A stretch of DNA of 64,000 nt from assembly GCF_013170705.1 (NCBI RefSeq), contig NZ_CP033334.1, positions 62,001 through 126,000 of the forward strand. Reading direction: 5' to 3'. Shown piece by piece: positions 40,652 through 50,169 of this stretch; the first letter of the stretch is position 1, and each line of letters starts with the position of its first letter. This DNA comes from Mesorhizobium loti (GTDB lineage Bacteria > Pseudomonadota > Alphaproteobacteria > Rhizobiales > Rhizobiaceae). The translations under genes were made by a program, and so were the position numbers. The notes below the pieces were generated by a model. It searched no databases and had not been told where the DNA came from. It saw only the letters and a list, made by a program, of their open reading frames with translations.

Positions 40652-42181
40652 ATGACAATCAATAGACGCGAACTGCTTGGATACAGTGCCGCCGCACTTG
40701 GTGTGGCCGCCGTTGGCCTGCCGCGGATCGCCAAGGCGGCCGCCGGCGAACTGACCATCGCCTACAATGTCAACCTGCCCTCCTGGGATCCGACCACCGG
40801 TCCCTCGGCCGTCAACCCGACGATCCAGGGCCTTTATCAATCAGTCTTCGACCAGTTCATTCCACAGAAGCCGGACCTGTCCTTCGCGCCGGGCCTGCTT
40901 ACCGAATGGGGCTGGAACGACGACCGCACCAAGGTGACGATGACGGTACGCGAAGGCGTGACCTGGCATGACGGCTCGCCGTTCACGCCCGAGGACGTGG
41001 TCTGGTCGCTGCAGCGGGCAGGCGACGAAAAAACCGGCAACCCGATCCAGTTCGTCTGGAAGAACGTCAACAACTTCAAGATCGACGGCAACAAGATCAC
41101 CGGCGACGTGGTGCAGTTCGACCCGGTCTATTTCAAATGGATGTCGTTCCTGACCGGCTACATCCTGCCGAAGGCCTATTACGAGAAGGTCGGCGCCGAA
41201 GGTTTCGAGAAGGCGCCGATCGGCACCGGCCCGTACATGGTCGAAAAATTCGAACGCAACGCCTTCCTGCGGCTCAAGGCCAATCCGAACTATTGGGGCG
41301 GCAAGCCGGCCTTCGAGAATGTGACGATCAAGTTCGTCACCGACGCGGCGAGCCGCGTGGCCGAGATCGAGTCCGGCTCCTCGCAGGTGACGCTTGAAAT
41401 CCCGTACGAGGAATATGACCGGCTGATCGCCAAGGACGGGCTGGCGGGCTCGTGCAAGAACGTCTCCGACATCGGCATGATCTTCTTCAACAACAAGGAC
41501 GCCATGCTGGACAAGAATGTCCGCCAGGCGGCCGTGATGGCGGTGGACAAGGAGCTTCTGGTCAAGCGGCTGCTGCGTGGCTATGGCCAGCCGATCGCGA
41601 CACTGGAGACACCGGAATACGCGGCCTTCGATCCATCGATCAAGGTCGAGCACAATCCCGAAAAGGCCAAGGAGTTGCTCGCCGCCTCCGGCTACTCGCC
41701 AGAGAAGCCCGCCAAAGTCACCATCCAGACGACCAAGGGCTTCAAGCCCAAGGACTACGAGATGGTGCAGGCGATCGTCGGCATGTGGCGCAAGGTGGGC
41801 ATCGAGGCGACGATCGAGGTCTACGAGATTGCCAAGCACTATGAACTGCGCGCCGCGCACAAGCTGGCGCCGGCGGCCTTCTACAACTGGGGCAACGCCA
41901 TCGGCGATCCGACCACCTCGACCGGCTTCGCCATGTTCGGGCCGTCGCCGCACTCGTCCTGGAAGACCGACGACCTCGACGCCAAGATCGGTCCGCTCTG
42001 GGGGGAAAAGGACGAGGCCAAGCGCATCGCCGGCTGGAAGGCGGTCGACAAATACATCGCCGAGCAGGCCTATGTGCTGCCGCTGCTGCAGTTCGCCCAG
42101 CCGATCGTGCATGCCAAGGGCGTCAACGTCGTGCAGCATATCTCCGGCGCGCTGCTGCCCGCCCTGATGACCCCGGCCTGA
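40652..42181 (+). CDS. Family 5 extracellular solute-binding protein (Tat-type signal)
   Basis: A 509-aa binding protein of a dipeptide-type importer. The signal MTINRRELLGYSAAALGVAA holds a twin-arginine motif. Domain marks: GVTWHDGSPFTPEDVVWSLQRA, APIGTGPYMVEKF, NPNYWGGKPAFENVTIKFVTDAASRVAEIESG. Family 5 proteins bind peptides, opines, nickel complexes and others; the context of aromatic degradation suggests an aromatic compound or conjugate. It heads the transporter block binding protein-permease-permease-ATPase-ATPase, and a terminator-like hairpin follows it, which would raise its level relative to the membrane genes. Confidence 0.88.
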   Translation: MTINRRELLGYSAAALGVAAVGLPRIAKAAAGELTIAYNVNLPSWDPTTGPSAVNPTIQGLYQSVFDQFIPQKPDLSFAPGLLTEWGWNDDRTKVTMTVREGVTWHDGSPFTPEDVVWSLQRAGDEKTGNPIQFVWKNVNNFKIDGNKITGDVVQFDPVYFKWMSFLTGYILPKAYYEKVGAEGFEKAPIGTGPYMVEKFERNAFLRLKANPNYWGGKPAFENVTIKFVTDAASRVAEIESGSSQVTLEIPYEEYDRLIAKDGLAGSCKNVSDIGMIFFNNKDAMLDKNVRQAAVMAVDKELLVKRLLRGYGQPIATLETPEYAAFDPSIKVEHNPEKAKELLAASGYSPEKPAKVTIQTTKGFKPKDYEMVQAIVGMWRKVGIEATIEVYEIAKHYELRAAHKLAPAAFYNWGNAIGDPTTSTGFAMFGPSPHSSWKTDDLDAKIGPLWGEKDEAKRIAGWKAVDKYIAEQAYVLPLLQFAQPIVHAKGVNVVQHISGALLPALMTPA

Positions 42182-42199
42182 CATCGGCCTGGGCTTGCC

Positions 42200-42231
42200 G
42201 CGCGCCGTCCATAGCGACGGCGCGCATTTTT
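42200..42231 (+). terminator. Attenuator/terminator hairpin between binding protein and permease genes
   Basis: A 10-bp perfect stem (GCGCGCCGTC/GACGGCGCGC) with 6-nt loop followed by ATTTTT. Since the four transporter genes downstream follow in the same direction without another visible promoter, partial read-through is assumed. Confidence 0.75.
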
Positions 42232-42272
42232 CTATCAGGCATACGAGCCCGCGGGCTCCTGCAAAGATTTAC

Positions 42273-43280
42273 ATGCTCCTGCAACGATTCCTGATCCGTC
42301 TGCTGACGATGCTGATCACGCTGTTCGGCGTGGCGATCGTCGTCTTCGTCGTGATCCGCGTCGCGCCAGGCGATCCGATCGCGATGATGCTGCCGCCCGG
42401 CGCGACGGATGACGACATCGCCCGGCTGCGCGCGCTCTACGGCCTCGACAAGACCATCATCCAACAATTCTTCATCTGGCTGTCCGGAGTGGTGCGCGGC
42501 GATTTCGGCACCTCGATCTCGCTGCGGCAAGACGTGCTCGGCCTCGTCTTCAACCGGCTGCCGGCGACGCTGGAGCTGGCCATCGTCGCACTGGTCATGG
42601 CCGTGGTGCTTGGAGGCACCACGGCCGTGCTCGGCGCGCGCGAACGTGGCACGGCGGTGGAAGCCGGCATCGACATCGCCAGCGGCGCCGCGCTTTCCAT
42701 TCCCGATTTCCTGTGGGGGCTGGTGCTGATCCTGCTGTTCGGCGTGCTGGTGCCGATCTTCGATATTTCCGGCCGGGTCTCGCCACAGCTCGACCTGCCC
42801 TTCGTCACCCAGTTCTATCTCTTCGAGAGCCTGCTTCGGCTGCGCTTCGACCTGACCTGGGACCTGTTGAAACACATGCTGATGCCGGCGGTGGCGCTGG
42901 CGTTGCCGCTGGCGGCGATCATCGCGCAGTTGCTGAAGCAGTCGCTGAAGGAAGTGCTCGACCTCGACTATGTCGTGCTGGCCCGGGTGAAAGGATTTTC
43001 CGAGACGCAGGTGATCCTGCGCGAAGCGCTGAAGAACGCCGCACTACCGACACTGACCCTGGTCGGCGTGCAGTTCACATTCCTCATCGGCGGCACCGTC
43101 ATCGTCGAGCGGCTGTTTTCCTATGAAGGCCTCGGCAACATGGCGATCGATGCCGTCATCAACCGCGACCTGCCGCTGATCCAGGGCATCGTGCTGGTCT
43201 TCGCGCTGCTGTTCGTGCTGATCAACCTCACAGTCGACATGATGTATGCGCTGCTCAATCCGAGGCTGCGCCATGGATAG
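42273..43280 (+). CDS. ABC transporter permease (DppB-type)
   Basis: A 335-aa six-span permease. First span RFLIRLLTMLITLFGVAIVVF, then RVAPGDPIAMMLPPGATDDD, and the EAA loop SLKEVLDLDYVVLARVKGFSETQVILREALKN. Ends ALLNPRLRHG. ATG 42273 gives the normal family length; earlier in-frame starts run through the hairpin. Overlaps the next permease by 8 bp. Confidence 0.9.
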   Translation: MLLQRFLIRLLTMLITLFGVAIVVFVVIRVAPGDPIAMMLPPGATDDDIARLRALYGLDKTIIQQFFIWLSGVVRGDFGTSISLRQDVLGLVFNRLPATLELAIVALVMAVVLGGTTAVLGARERGTAVEAGIDIASGAALSIPDFLWGLVLILLFGVLVPIFDISGRVSPQLDLPFVTQFYLFESLLRLRFDLTWDLLKHMLMPAVALALPLAAIIAQLLKQSLKEVLDLDYVVLARVKGFSETQVILREALKNAALPTLTLVGVQFTFLIGGTVIVERLFSYEGLGNMAIDAVINRDLPLIQGIVLVFALLFVLINLTVDMMYALLNPRLRHG

Positions 43281-44115
43281 AGCGACAAGACGCGGACTGA
43301 GCCCCAAGCTGTGGCTCGCCGGCGGCTGGCTGCTGCTGGCGCTGCTGGCGGCGATCTTCGCGCCGCTGGTCGCGCCACAGGATCCGCTGGCGCAGGATCT
43401 GATGCTGGAGCGGCTGCCGCCCTTCTGGCTCGATGGCGCCGAGCCGGGCTATTGGCTGGGCACCGACAGCCTCGGCCGCGATCTGTTGTCCCGGCTGATC
43501 TTCGGCGGCCGCATCGCCTTCATCGTCGCCTTTGCCGCGGCCATCGCCGCCTGCCTGGTCGGCTCGACGCTCGGGCTGATCGCGGGCTATTTTGGCGGCT
43601 GGGCCGACCGCATCATCTCGCGCATCGTCGATGTCTGGATGGCGTTTCCGCCGGTGCTGTTCGCCATCCTTTTGGTGGCCGTGCTGGGCACCGGCATCAG
43701 CTCCGTCATCCTCGCCATCGCGATCATCGACTGGACGCGCTTTTGCCGGGTGATCCGCGCCGAGGCGATGGGCCAGTCGCGCATGGACTATGTCGAGAAT
43801 GCCCGCATCGCCGGCTATGGCCGCATCGGCATCATGCTGCGCGAAGTGCTGCCCAATGTGGTGCCGTCGATCGTGGCGCTGCTGTCGCTGGAGATGGGCA
43901 TCGCCGTCATCGTCGAGGCGATCCTGTCCTTCGTCAACCTGTCGATCTCGACCGACGACCCAACCTGGGGCGGCCTCATCGCCGAGGGCCGGCTGTCGAT
44001 CCACCAGGCCTGGTGGGTGCTGGTGTTTCCGCTGATCACGCTGATCCTCACCGTGCTGTCGTTCAGCCAGTTCGGCGAAGCGCTGAAGGCGCGTTTCGAC
44101 CCGGTGCTGCGATGA
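43273..44115 (+). CDS. ABC transporter permease (DppC-type)
   Basis: A 280-aa permease. It has LWLAGGWLLLALLAAIFAPLVAPQDP, LGTDSLGRDLLSRLIFGGRIA and the EAA loop EAMGQSRMDYVENARIAGYGRIGIMLREVLPN of the DppC group. ATG 43273 lies inside the end of the preceding gene (8-bp overlap), and its TGA overlaps the next gene by four bases. Forms the pore with the DppB-type subunit. Confidence 0.9.
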   Translation: MDRATRRGLSPKLWLAGGWLLLALLAAIFAPLVAPQDPLAQDLMLERLPPFWLDGAEPGYWLGTDSLGRDLLSRLIFGGRIAFIVAFAAAIAACLVGSTLGLIAGYFGGWADRIISRIVDVWMAFPPVLFAILLVAVLGTGISSVILAIAIIDWTRFCRVIRAEAMGQSRMDYVENARIAGYGRIGIMLREVLPNVVPSIVALLSLEMGIAVIVEAILSFVNLSISTDDPTWGGLIAEGRLSIHQAWWVLVFPLITLILTVLSFSQFGEALKARFDPVLR

Positions 44116-44990
44116 GCGGCTGTCTCGACATCGCCAATCTCAGCGCCGTGCTGCCGAACGGCGCCCGCGTGCTGCGCTCGGTCTCCCTCTCCGTGCAGCC
44201 CGGCGAGGTCCGCGCCCTGGTAGGCGAGAGCGGCGCCGGCAAGACGATGATCGGCAAGGCGGTGCTCGGCGTGCTGCCGTCCAGCGTGCGTATCGTCGAA
44301 GGCGACATGCTGCTCGAGGGCGAAGACCTCGGCAAGATGCCACCGAAGGCACGGCGCACGCTGATCGGCGCCCGCACCGCGCTGATCCCGCAGGACCCGC
44401 TGACCGCGCTCAACCCGTCGCGCCGCATCGGCCCGCAAATGACCGATCGGCTGGTGCGCATTCTCGGCTGGAGCGGCGACCAGGCCGACACCCGCATCCG
44501 GCACTTGCTTGACGAGGTGCAGATCCGTGACCCCGACCGCGTATTGAAAAGCTATCCGCACGAGCTCTCCGGCGGCATGCGTCAGCGCGTGCTGATCGCC
44601 GCCGCCTTCGCCGCCGAACCCCGGCTGATCGTCGCCGACGAACCGACCACGGCGCTCGACGTCACCGTGCAGAAGCAGATCCTGCGGCTGATCGCTGCGT
44701 TGCAGCGCGAGCACGGCACCGCGATCCTGTTCGTCACCCACGATCTCGGCGTCGTCGCCAAGATCAGTCAGAAGGTCTCGGTTCTCTATGCCGGCAAGGT
44801 GGTGGAGGAGGCTGAGACGGCCGCTCTCTTCGCGGCGCCGCAGCATCCCTACACGCGCGCGCTGATGGCGGCGACGCCGCGCTACACCGATCCGTTCGCC
44901 TCGCTGAAACCGGTGGACGAAGCGGTGCTGGCCGGGCTTGCGGCGGAGATCGCGGTGGCGGACCAGGCGTGGAGGCCAAGCCATGGCTGA
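44112..44990 (+). CDS. ABC transporter ATP-binding protein (DppD-type)
   Basis: A 292-aa ATPase. Walker A GESGAGKTMIG, signature ELSGGMRQR, Walker [14 protein letters not shown], switch VTHDLGVV, and the C-terminal oligopeptide-binding extension (HPYTRALMAATPRYTD). Motifs are intact. ATGA overlap with the upstream permease gene and 8-bp overlap with the next ATPase gene. Confidence 0.92.
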   Translation: MSGCLDIANLSAVLPNGARVLRSVSLSVQPGEVRALVGESGAGKTMIGKAVLGVLPSSVRIVEGDMLLEGEDLGKMPPKARRTLIGARTALIPQDPLTALNPSRRIGPQMTDRLVRILGWSGDQADTRIRHLLDEVQIRDPDRVLKSYPHELSGGMRQRVLIAAAFAAEPRLIVADEPTTALDVTVQKQILRLIAALQREHGTAILFVTHDLGVVAKISQKVSVLYAGKVVEEAETAALFAAPQHPYTRALMAATPRYTDPFASLKPVDEAVLAGLAAEIAVADQAWRPSHG

Positions 44991-45819
44991 GCCGCTGTTT
45001 TCCGTGCGCGGGCTGAAGGTCGCGCTGCCGGACATGACACGCAAGCCGCTGATCGGCCGCGCGCCCTTGGCCGAGATCCTGAAAGGCCTGGATTTCGACC
45101 TGCCCAGGGGGTCGGTGACCGGCATTGTCGGCGAATCCGGTTCCGGCAAGTCGACGCTTGGCCGCGCTTTGGTGCGGCTCTTGGAACCCAGTGCCGGCTC
45201 GATCAGCTTCGATGGCCGCGATATCACGCATCTGCCGGAAGCGGAGTTGCGGCCGTTGCGCCGCGACCTGCAGATGATCTTCCAGGATCCGATGTCGTCG
45301 CTCAATCCGCGCCGCACCATCGCCAGCATCATCGCCGCGCCGCTCAAGCAGAACGGGCTCGGCGACAGGCTCAAGGAACGTGTCGCCGAGGCGCTGCAGC
45401 GTGTCGGGCTGCCGCAGAGCTTCGCCGGCCGCTATCGCCATGAACTGTCAGGTGGCCAGCGCCAGCGGGTCGGCATTGCGCGCGCCCTGGCGCTGTCGCC
45501 GAAATTCGTGCTGGCCGACGAGATCGTCTCCGGCCTCGACGTGTCGACACAGGCGCAGATCCTCACCCTTCTGGAAAAGCTGGCGGCGGAGATGGGCCTG
45601 ACCGTCGCCTTCATAAGCCACGATTTGTCCGTCATCCGGCGGCTGTGCCGGCAAGTGATCGTCATGCGCGAAGGCGTGATCGTCGAAGCCAGCGCCACCG
45701 ACGCTTTGTTCGACAACCCTGGAAAGGCCTACACGCGCGATCTCATCGCAGCCATTCCGCTGCCCGAGATCGATGCCGGCTGGCTGGACATCCCTTCCGC
45801 CGGCAAGGCGCCGCCATGA
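44983..45819 (+). CDS. ABC transporter ATP-binding protein (DppF-type)
   Basis: A 278-aa ATPase. Walker [12 protein letters not shown] and signature [10 protein letters not shown] are standard. The Walker B/D-loop reads VLADEIVSGLDVSTQ instead of the usual [11 protein letters not shown], keeping the D-E pair and the D-loop Asp but replacing the Pro-Thr. ISHDLSVI gives the switch His. It completes the importer that lies inside the aromatic gene cluster. The start ATG 44983 overlaps the preceding gene by 8 bp. Confidence 0.9.
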   Translation: MAEPLFSVRGLKVALPDMTRKPLIGRAPLAEILKGLDFDLPRGSVTGIVGESGSGKSTLGRALVRLLEPSAGSISFDGRDITHLPEAELRPLRRDLQMIFQDPMSSLNPRRTIASIIAAPLKQNGLGDRLKERVAEALQRVGLPQSFAGRYRHELSGGQRQRVGIARALALSPKFVLADEIVSGLDVSTQAQILTLLEKLAAEMGLTVAFISHDLSVIRRLCRQVIVMREGVIVEASATDALFDNPGKAYTRDLIAAIPLPEIDAGWLDIPSAGKAPP

Positions 45820-45897
45820 TTGCATAAGCACGCCGAAAAGCGGGCCTCGGACGTGCGACCGGCAAACAACCAGGTCCCGCCAATGGAGAGGACTGAC

Positions 45898-46497
45898 ATG
45901 AAAACGATACTTCGAAACGCAACGCTCGCCGCCGCTGTCCTTGGCAGCGCCGGCATGGCCTCGGCGGATTCGATCCCCGGCATGCGCGGGCACGATCACA
46001 CCGGCATTACCGTTCCCGACATGAAGCAGGCGGTCGACTTCTTCACCGAAGTGGTCGGCTGCAAGAAGGCGATGTCCTTCGGCCCGTTCGCCGACGACAA
46101 GGGCACCTTCATGCAGGATCTTCTGGGCGTCGATCCCAAGGCTGTCATCGAACAGGTCACCATGGTTCGTTGCGGCTATGGGTCGAACATCGAGTTGTTC
46201 AAATACACCGCCCCCGACCAGAAGAACCTGACGCCGAAGAACAGCGACATTGGCGGTTTTCACATCGCCTTCTATGTCGATGATGTCGCCGCGGCGAAAG
46301 CCTATCTCGACGGCAAGGGCGTCAAGACGCGCATGGGCCCCTTGCCGGTCAAGGAAGGCCCCGCCGCCGGCCAGACCATTCTCTATTTCCAGGCGCCCTG
46401 GGGACTTCAACTGGAAGCGATCAGCTATCCCAACGGCATGGCCTATGAGAAGGGTGCCGAGACCGTGCTGTGGAGCCCGAAGAATCCGGAGAAGTGA
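45898..46497 (+). CDS. Secreted VOC (glyoxalase/dioxygenase fold) protein
   Basis: A 199-aa protein with a Sec signal peptide (MKTILRNATLAAAVLGSAGM ASA), unusual for the VOC superfamily, which is mainly cytosolic. Mature part is a two-module VOC fold: HDHTGITVPDMKQAVDFFTEVVG with a His ligand, NIELFKYT with Glu, GGFHIAFYVDDVAAAKAYLD with His, and WGLQLEAISYP with Glu, so a metal site of His/Glu/His/Glu type is complete. Substrate unknown; it may act on an extracellular aromatic. Start ATG 45898 with GGAGAGG 7 nt before; an ATG at 45883 contains that site and is less likely. Last gene of the transporter operon. Confidence 0.82.
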   Translation: MKTILRNATLAAAVLGSAGMASADSIPGMRGHDHTGITVPDMKQAVDFFTEVVGCKKAMSFGPFADDKGTFMQDLLGVDPKAVIEQVTMVRCGYGSNIELFKYTAPDQKNLTPKNSDIGGFHIAFYVDDVAAAKAYLDGKGVKTRMGPLPVKEGPAAGQTILYFQAPWGLQLEAISYPNGMAYEKGAETVLWSPKNPEK

Positions 46498-46505
46498 CAT
46501 CAGGC

Positions 46506-46535
46506 GCGCGCTTGCGGCTCGAGACGCAAGCGCGC
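46506..46535 (+). terminator. Terminator-like hairpin after the VOC gene
   Basis: An 11-bp perfect stem (GCGCGCTTGCG/CGCAAGCGCGC) around an 8-nt loop, 8 bp past the VOC stop. There is no T run, so termination may depend on Rho. Confidence 0.6.
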
Positions 46536-46567
46536 TGCCCAATATCAGCACAATGATTTCGATATAA

Positions 46568-46585
46568 AACTTTAAGCTTGAAATA
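46568..46585. promoter_or_regulatory. AAGC-centred palindrome (operator site b)
   Basis: Core TTTAAG-CTTGAA in the context AACTTTAAGCTTGAAATAT, centred between 46576 and 46577, 56 bp upstream of the monooxygenase gene. Shares AAGC and the right half CTTGAAAT with site c at 53.74 kb. Confidence 0.7.
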
Positions 46586-46640
46586 TCTTGCCGCCGGCGC
46601 GATACTTGAGGTCACAGCAAGCGAAGAGGAGATCGCACAC

Positions 46641-48935
46641 ATGAAGGTTGCGGTTCTCGGCGGCGGACCAGCCGGCCTCTACTTTGCCATTTCGATGAAG
46701 CTCCGGGACGCCGCCCACGATGTGACGGTGTTTGAGCGCAACCGCGCCGACGACACATTCGGCTGGGGCGTGGTGCTGTCGGCCGAAACGCTCGACAATC
46801 TCGCGAAGAACGATCCGGTCAGCGCCGTCTGGATCAAGAAACATTTTGCCTATTGGGACGATATTGCCGTCATCCATGACGGCGTGCGCACGGTCTCGTC
46901 GGGCCACGGCTTCTGCGGCATCGGCCGCAAGCGGCTGTTGATCCTGCTGCAACGCCGCGCCCGCGAACTCGGCGTCAAGCTGATGTTCGAGACCGATATC
47001 GCCGACCCTAGGCCATACATGGAGACGCATGACCTGGTCGTCGCCGCCGACGGGCTGAACTCCAGGGCGCGCAACACATTTGTCGACATCTTCAAGCCCG
47101 ATATCGACACCCGCAAATGCAAGTTCGTCTGGCTCGGCACCAACCAGAAATTCGACGACGCCTTCACCTTCATCTTCGAGAAGACCGAGCATGGCTGGGT
47201 GTGGGCGCACGCCTACCAGTTCGACAGCGACACCGCGACCTTCATCGTCGAGTGCAGCGAGCAGACCTGGGCTGCTTTCGGCTTCGGCGCGATGACGCAG
47301 CAGGAATCCATCGCGGTATGCGAACGCATCTTCGCCAAGCATCTCGGCGGCCATGCGCTCATGACCAATGCCAACCATATCAGGGGTTCGGCCTGGATCA
47401 ATTTCCCGCGCGTGCTGTGCGAGCGCTGGTCGTACAAGAACCTGGCACTGATGGGCGACGCCGCCGCATCGGCGCATTTCTCGATCGGCTCAGGCACCAA
47501 GCTGGCGCTGGAAAGTGCCGTGGCGCTGGCCGACTATGTCGAGACCGAGCCGGATCTCGATGCGGCGTTCCGTAAATATGAGGATGCCCGCCGCACCGAG
47601 GTGCTGAAGCTGCAATCGGCGGCGCGCAATTCGCTCGAATGGTTCGAGGAGGTCGAGCGCTATCTCGGCCTCGACCCGGTGCAGTTCAATTATTCGCTGC
47701 TGACACGCTCGCAGCGCATCAGCCACGAGAATTTGCGGCTGCGCGATGCCGAATGGCTGGGCGGCGCGGAGGAATGGTTCCAGCGGCAGGCGGGTGCCGG
47801 CGGCAACAGGCTGCGCCGCGCGCCGATGTTCGCGCCGTTCAAGCTGCGCGAACTCAGGCTCAACAACCGCGTCGTCGTCTCGCCGATGGCGCAGTACAAG
47901 GCCGTCGACGGCTGCCCGACCGACTGGCATTTCACCCACTATGCCGAACGCGCCAAGGGCGGCGCCGGCCTCGTCTATATCGAGATGACCTGCGTCAGCC
48001 CGCAAGGGCGCATCACGCCGGGCTGCCCCGGCTTCTACGCGCCTGAGCACGAGGTGGCATGGAAGCGGCTGGTCGACTTCGTCCATACCGAGACCGAGGC
48101 CAAGATCTGCGCGCAGATCGGCCATTCCGGTGCCAAGGGTTCGACCCGGCTGGGTTGGGAAGGCACCGACGTGCCGCTGGCCTCGGGCAACTGGCCGATC
48201 ATGGCGGCATCGGCCGTCGCATGGTCGCCCGAAAACCAGGTCCCGAAGGCGATGGACCGAGCCGACATGGATCTGGTGCGCGACCAGTTCGTGGCTTCGG
48301 CCGAGATGGTCGACCGCTGCGGCTTCGACATGCTGGAGATCCATGCCGCGCACGGCTATCTGCTGTCGTCCTTCATCACACCGGTCACCAACCGGCGTAC
48401 GGACGTCTATGGCGGTTCGCTTGAGAATCGCATGCGCTACCCCCTCGAAATCTTCCACGCGGTGCGTGCCGCCTGGCCGGCAGGCAAGCCGATCTCGATG
48501 CGCATCTCGGCCAATGACTGGGTCGGCATCGAAGGCGTGACACCGGCCGACGCGGTCGAGATCGCGCGGCTGCTGCAAGAAGCCGGCGTCGACATCTGCG
48601 ACGTCTCGGCCGGCCAGACTTCGGCATTGGCAAAGCCGGTCTACGGTCGCATGTTCCAGACGCCTTTTTCCGACCGCATCCGCAACGAGGTCGGCATGGC
48701 GACGATGGCGGTCGGCAACATCTACGAGCCGGACCATGTCAATTCGATCCTGATGGCCGGCCGCGCCGACCTGGTGGCGCTGGCTCGGCCGCATCTTGCC
48801 GACCCCTACTGGACGCTGCATGCGGCGGTGACGCTTGGTGACCGCGGCGTCAAATGGCCCGATCCCTACCTGCCCGGGCGTGACCAGCTCTACCGGCTGG
48901 CGGAGCGCGATGCGGCCGCGGGGCTGAAAGTATGA
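46641..48935 (+). CDS. Two-domain aryl-CoA monooxygenase/reductase (salicylyl-CoA 5-hydroxylase / 2-aminobenzoyl-CoA monooxygenase type)
   Basis: A 764-aa flavoprotein. The N-terminal 390 residues are a class A FAD monooxygenase: [10 protein letters not shown] at 7-16 and [27 protein letters not shown] near 275. From about residue 394 an Old Yellow Enzyme-type FMN reductase follows ([48 protein letters not shown]). This fusion is known from 2-aminobenzoyl-CoA monooxygenase/reductase and from salicylyl-CoA 5-hydroxylase, which hydroxylate (and in the first case also reduce) an aromatic CoA thioester. The RidA gene and beta-oxidation genes in the same operon favour the 2-aminobenzoyl substrate. 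ATG 46641; 4-bp overlap with the SDR gene. Confidence 0.9.
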   Translation: MKVAVLGGGPAGLYFAISMKLRDAAHDVTVFERNRADDTFGWGVVLSAETLDNLAKNDPVSAVWIKKHFAYWDDIAVIHDGVRTVSSGHGFCGIGRKRLLILLQRRARELGVKLMFETDIADPRPYMETHDLVVAADGLNSRARNTFVDIFKPDIDTRKCKFVWLGTNQKFDDAFTFIFEKTEHGWVWAHAYQFDSDTATFIVECSEQTWAAFGFGAMTQQESIAVCERIFAKHLGGHALMTNANHIRGSAWINFPRVLCERWSYKNLALMGDAAASAHFSIGSGTKLALESAVALADYVETEPDLDAAFRKYEDARRTEVLKLQSAARNSLEWFEEVERYLGLDPVQFNYSLLTRSQRISHENLRLRDAEWLGGAEEWFQRQAGAGGNRLRRAPMFAPFKLRELRLNNRVVVSPMAQYKAVDGCPTDWHFTHYAERAKGGAGLVYIEMTCVSPQGRITPGCPGFYAPEHEVAWKRLVDFVHTETEAKICAQIGHSGAKGSTRLGWEGTDVPLASGNWPIMAASAVAWSPENQVPKAMDRADMDLVRDQFVASAEMVDRCGFDMLEIHAAHGYLLSSFITPVTNRRTDVYGGSLENRMRYPLEIFHAVRAAWPAGKPISMRISANDWVGIEGVTPADAVEIARLLQEAGVDICDVSAGQTSALAKPVYGRMFQTPFSDRIRNEVGMATMAVGNIYEPDHVNSILMAGRADLVALARPHLADPYWTLHAAVTLGDRGVKWPDPYLPGRDQLYRLAERDAAAGLKV

Positions 48936-49705
48936 CTGCCGCAACAGCGATCCCCGGCAAGCACGCGCTGGTCACCGGCGGCGGCTCCGGCGTCGGTCGG
49001 GCCATCGCCCTGGCACTGGCTGGCGCTGGCATCAATGTGACCATCTGCGGCCGCCGTGAAGCCGAGCTTGCCAAGGTTGCGGGCGAAAGCGACCGCATCT
49101 TCGCCATCGCCGCCGATGTCACCAACGAGGCGGCGATAGCCGCGCTCTACGAGACGGCGCAAACCGCGCGCGGGGCCTTCGACATCGTCGTCGCCAATGC
49201 CGGCATGGCCGGCAGCACGCCGGCGCACAAGACCACGCTCGCCGACTGGCAGAAGACGCTCGACGTCAATTTGACCGGCGCCTTCCTGACGGTGAAGCCG
49301 GCGTTGGCCGGGATGGCCGCGCGCAAGGCAGGCCGCATCGTGTTCATCGCCTCGACGGCGGGATTGAAGGGCTACGCCTATGTGGCGCCTTATGTCGCGG
49401 CCAAGCATGGCGTCGTCGGGCTGATGCGGGCGCTTGCCGCCGAGACGGCGAAATCCGGCGTCACCGTCAACGCCGTGTGCCCGGGCTTCGTCGAGACCGA
49501 CATGCTGGAGGAGTCCATCCAGCGCATCATCGAAAAGACCGGCCGCTCGGCCGGTGAGGCGCGGGCAAGCCTCGCCTCGACCAACCCGCAAGGCCGCTTC
49601 ATCCAGCCGCAAGAGATCGCCGCCGCCGTGCTGTGGCTGTGCGGCGACGCGGCGGCATCGATCACCGGACAGGCAATTTCGATCTCAGGAGGCGAGACAT
49701 GGTAG
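48932..49705 (+). CDS. SDR-family oxidoreductase (3-hydroxyacyl-CoA dehydrogenase-like)
   Basis: A 257-aa short-chain dehydrogenase. Cofactor motif T15-GGGSGVG, then NAG in VANAGMAG, catalytic S141, Y154 and K158 in the pattern YVAAK, and the C-terminal [16 protein letters not shown] after the second strand suggests NADP. Probably oxidises a hydroxyl formed on the ring-derived acyl-CoA. It overlaps the monooxygenase gene (ATGA) and its own stop overlaps the next gene, so it is part of the same operon. Confidence 0.88.
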   Translation: MTAATAIPGKHALVTGGGSGVGRAIALALAGAGINVTICGRREAELAKVAGESDRIFAIAADVTNEAAIAALYETAQTARGAFDIVVANAGMAGSTPAHKTTLADWQKTLDVNLTGAFLTVKPALAGMAARKAGRIVFIASTAGLKGYAYVAPYVAAKHGVVGLMRALAAETAKSGVTVNAVCPGFVETDMLEESIQRIIEKTGRSAGEARASLASTNPQGRFIQPQEIAAAVLWLCGDAAASITGQAISISGGETW

Positions 49706-50169
49706 CCGGCCCCCTGCCCGCACCGTCGGGACCCGGCAAGGACAGGCTGCGCCTGTGGATCAGGCTGCTGCGTGCCTCGCGCACGATCGAGGCCGAACTG
49801 CGCGAGCGCCTGAAGAAGGAATTCGATACGACCCTGCCGCGCTTCGATGTGATGGCAGCCCTCTACCGCGCCCCCGAAGGCATGCTGATGAGCGACCTGT
49901 CGCGCTTCCTGCTGGTCTCCAACGGCAATGTCACCGGCATTGTCGACCGGCTGGTTTCGGAAGGGCTGGTCGCCCGCGCCCGCCGCAATGGCGACCGCCG
50001 CACCTCGATGGTGCGGCTGACGGAGGAAGGCACCAAATCCTTCGCCACCATCGCCGCGGCGCATGAGGGCTGGATCGGCGAATTGCTGGGCAAGGTCAGC
50101 GAGGAAGATGCGCGCCGGCTGACCGGCATGCTGACCTCGTTCCGCAGCAACTGGGAGGGACGCGAATGA
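49699..50169 (+). CDS. MarR-family transcriptional regulator (in the catabolic operon)
   Basis: A 156-aa winged-helix regulator. Recognition part: [71 protein letters not shown] with the conserved D-R-R wing. It overlaps the SDR stop by 7 bp and the crotonase start by 4 bp, so it is made with the pathway enzymes, the usual position of a MarR repressor sensing the pathway CoA thioester. Likely reader of the AAGC-centred palindromes, shared with the MarR protein at 35942. Confidence 0.92.
   Translation: MVAGPLPAPSGPGKDRLRLWIRLLRASRTIEAELRERLKKEFDTTLPRFDVMAALYRAPEGMLMSDLSRFLLVSNGNVTGIVDRLVSEGLVARARRNGDRRTSMVRLTEEGTKSFATIAAAHEGWIGELLGKVSEEDARRLTGMLTSFRSNWEGRE

Noticed and set aside
43311..44990. 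A 559-codon open frame that joins permease and ATPase genes
   Set aside because: Its first half is a shifted frame over the DppC-type permease; only the last part, from the ATG at 44112, is the real ATPase gene.
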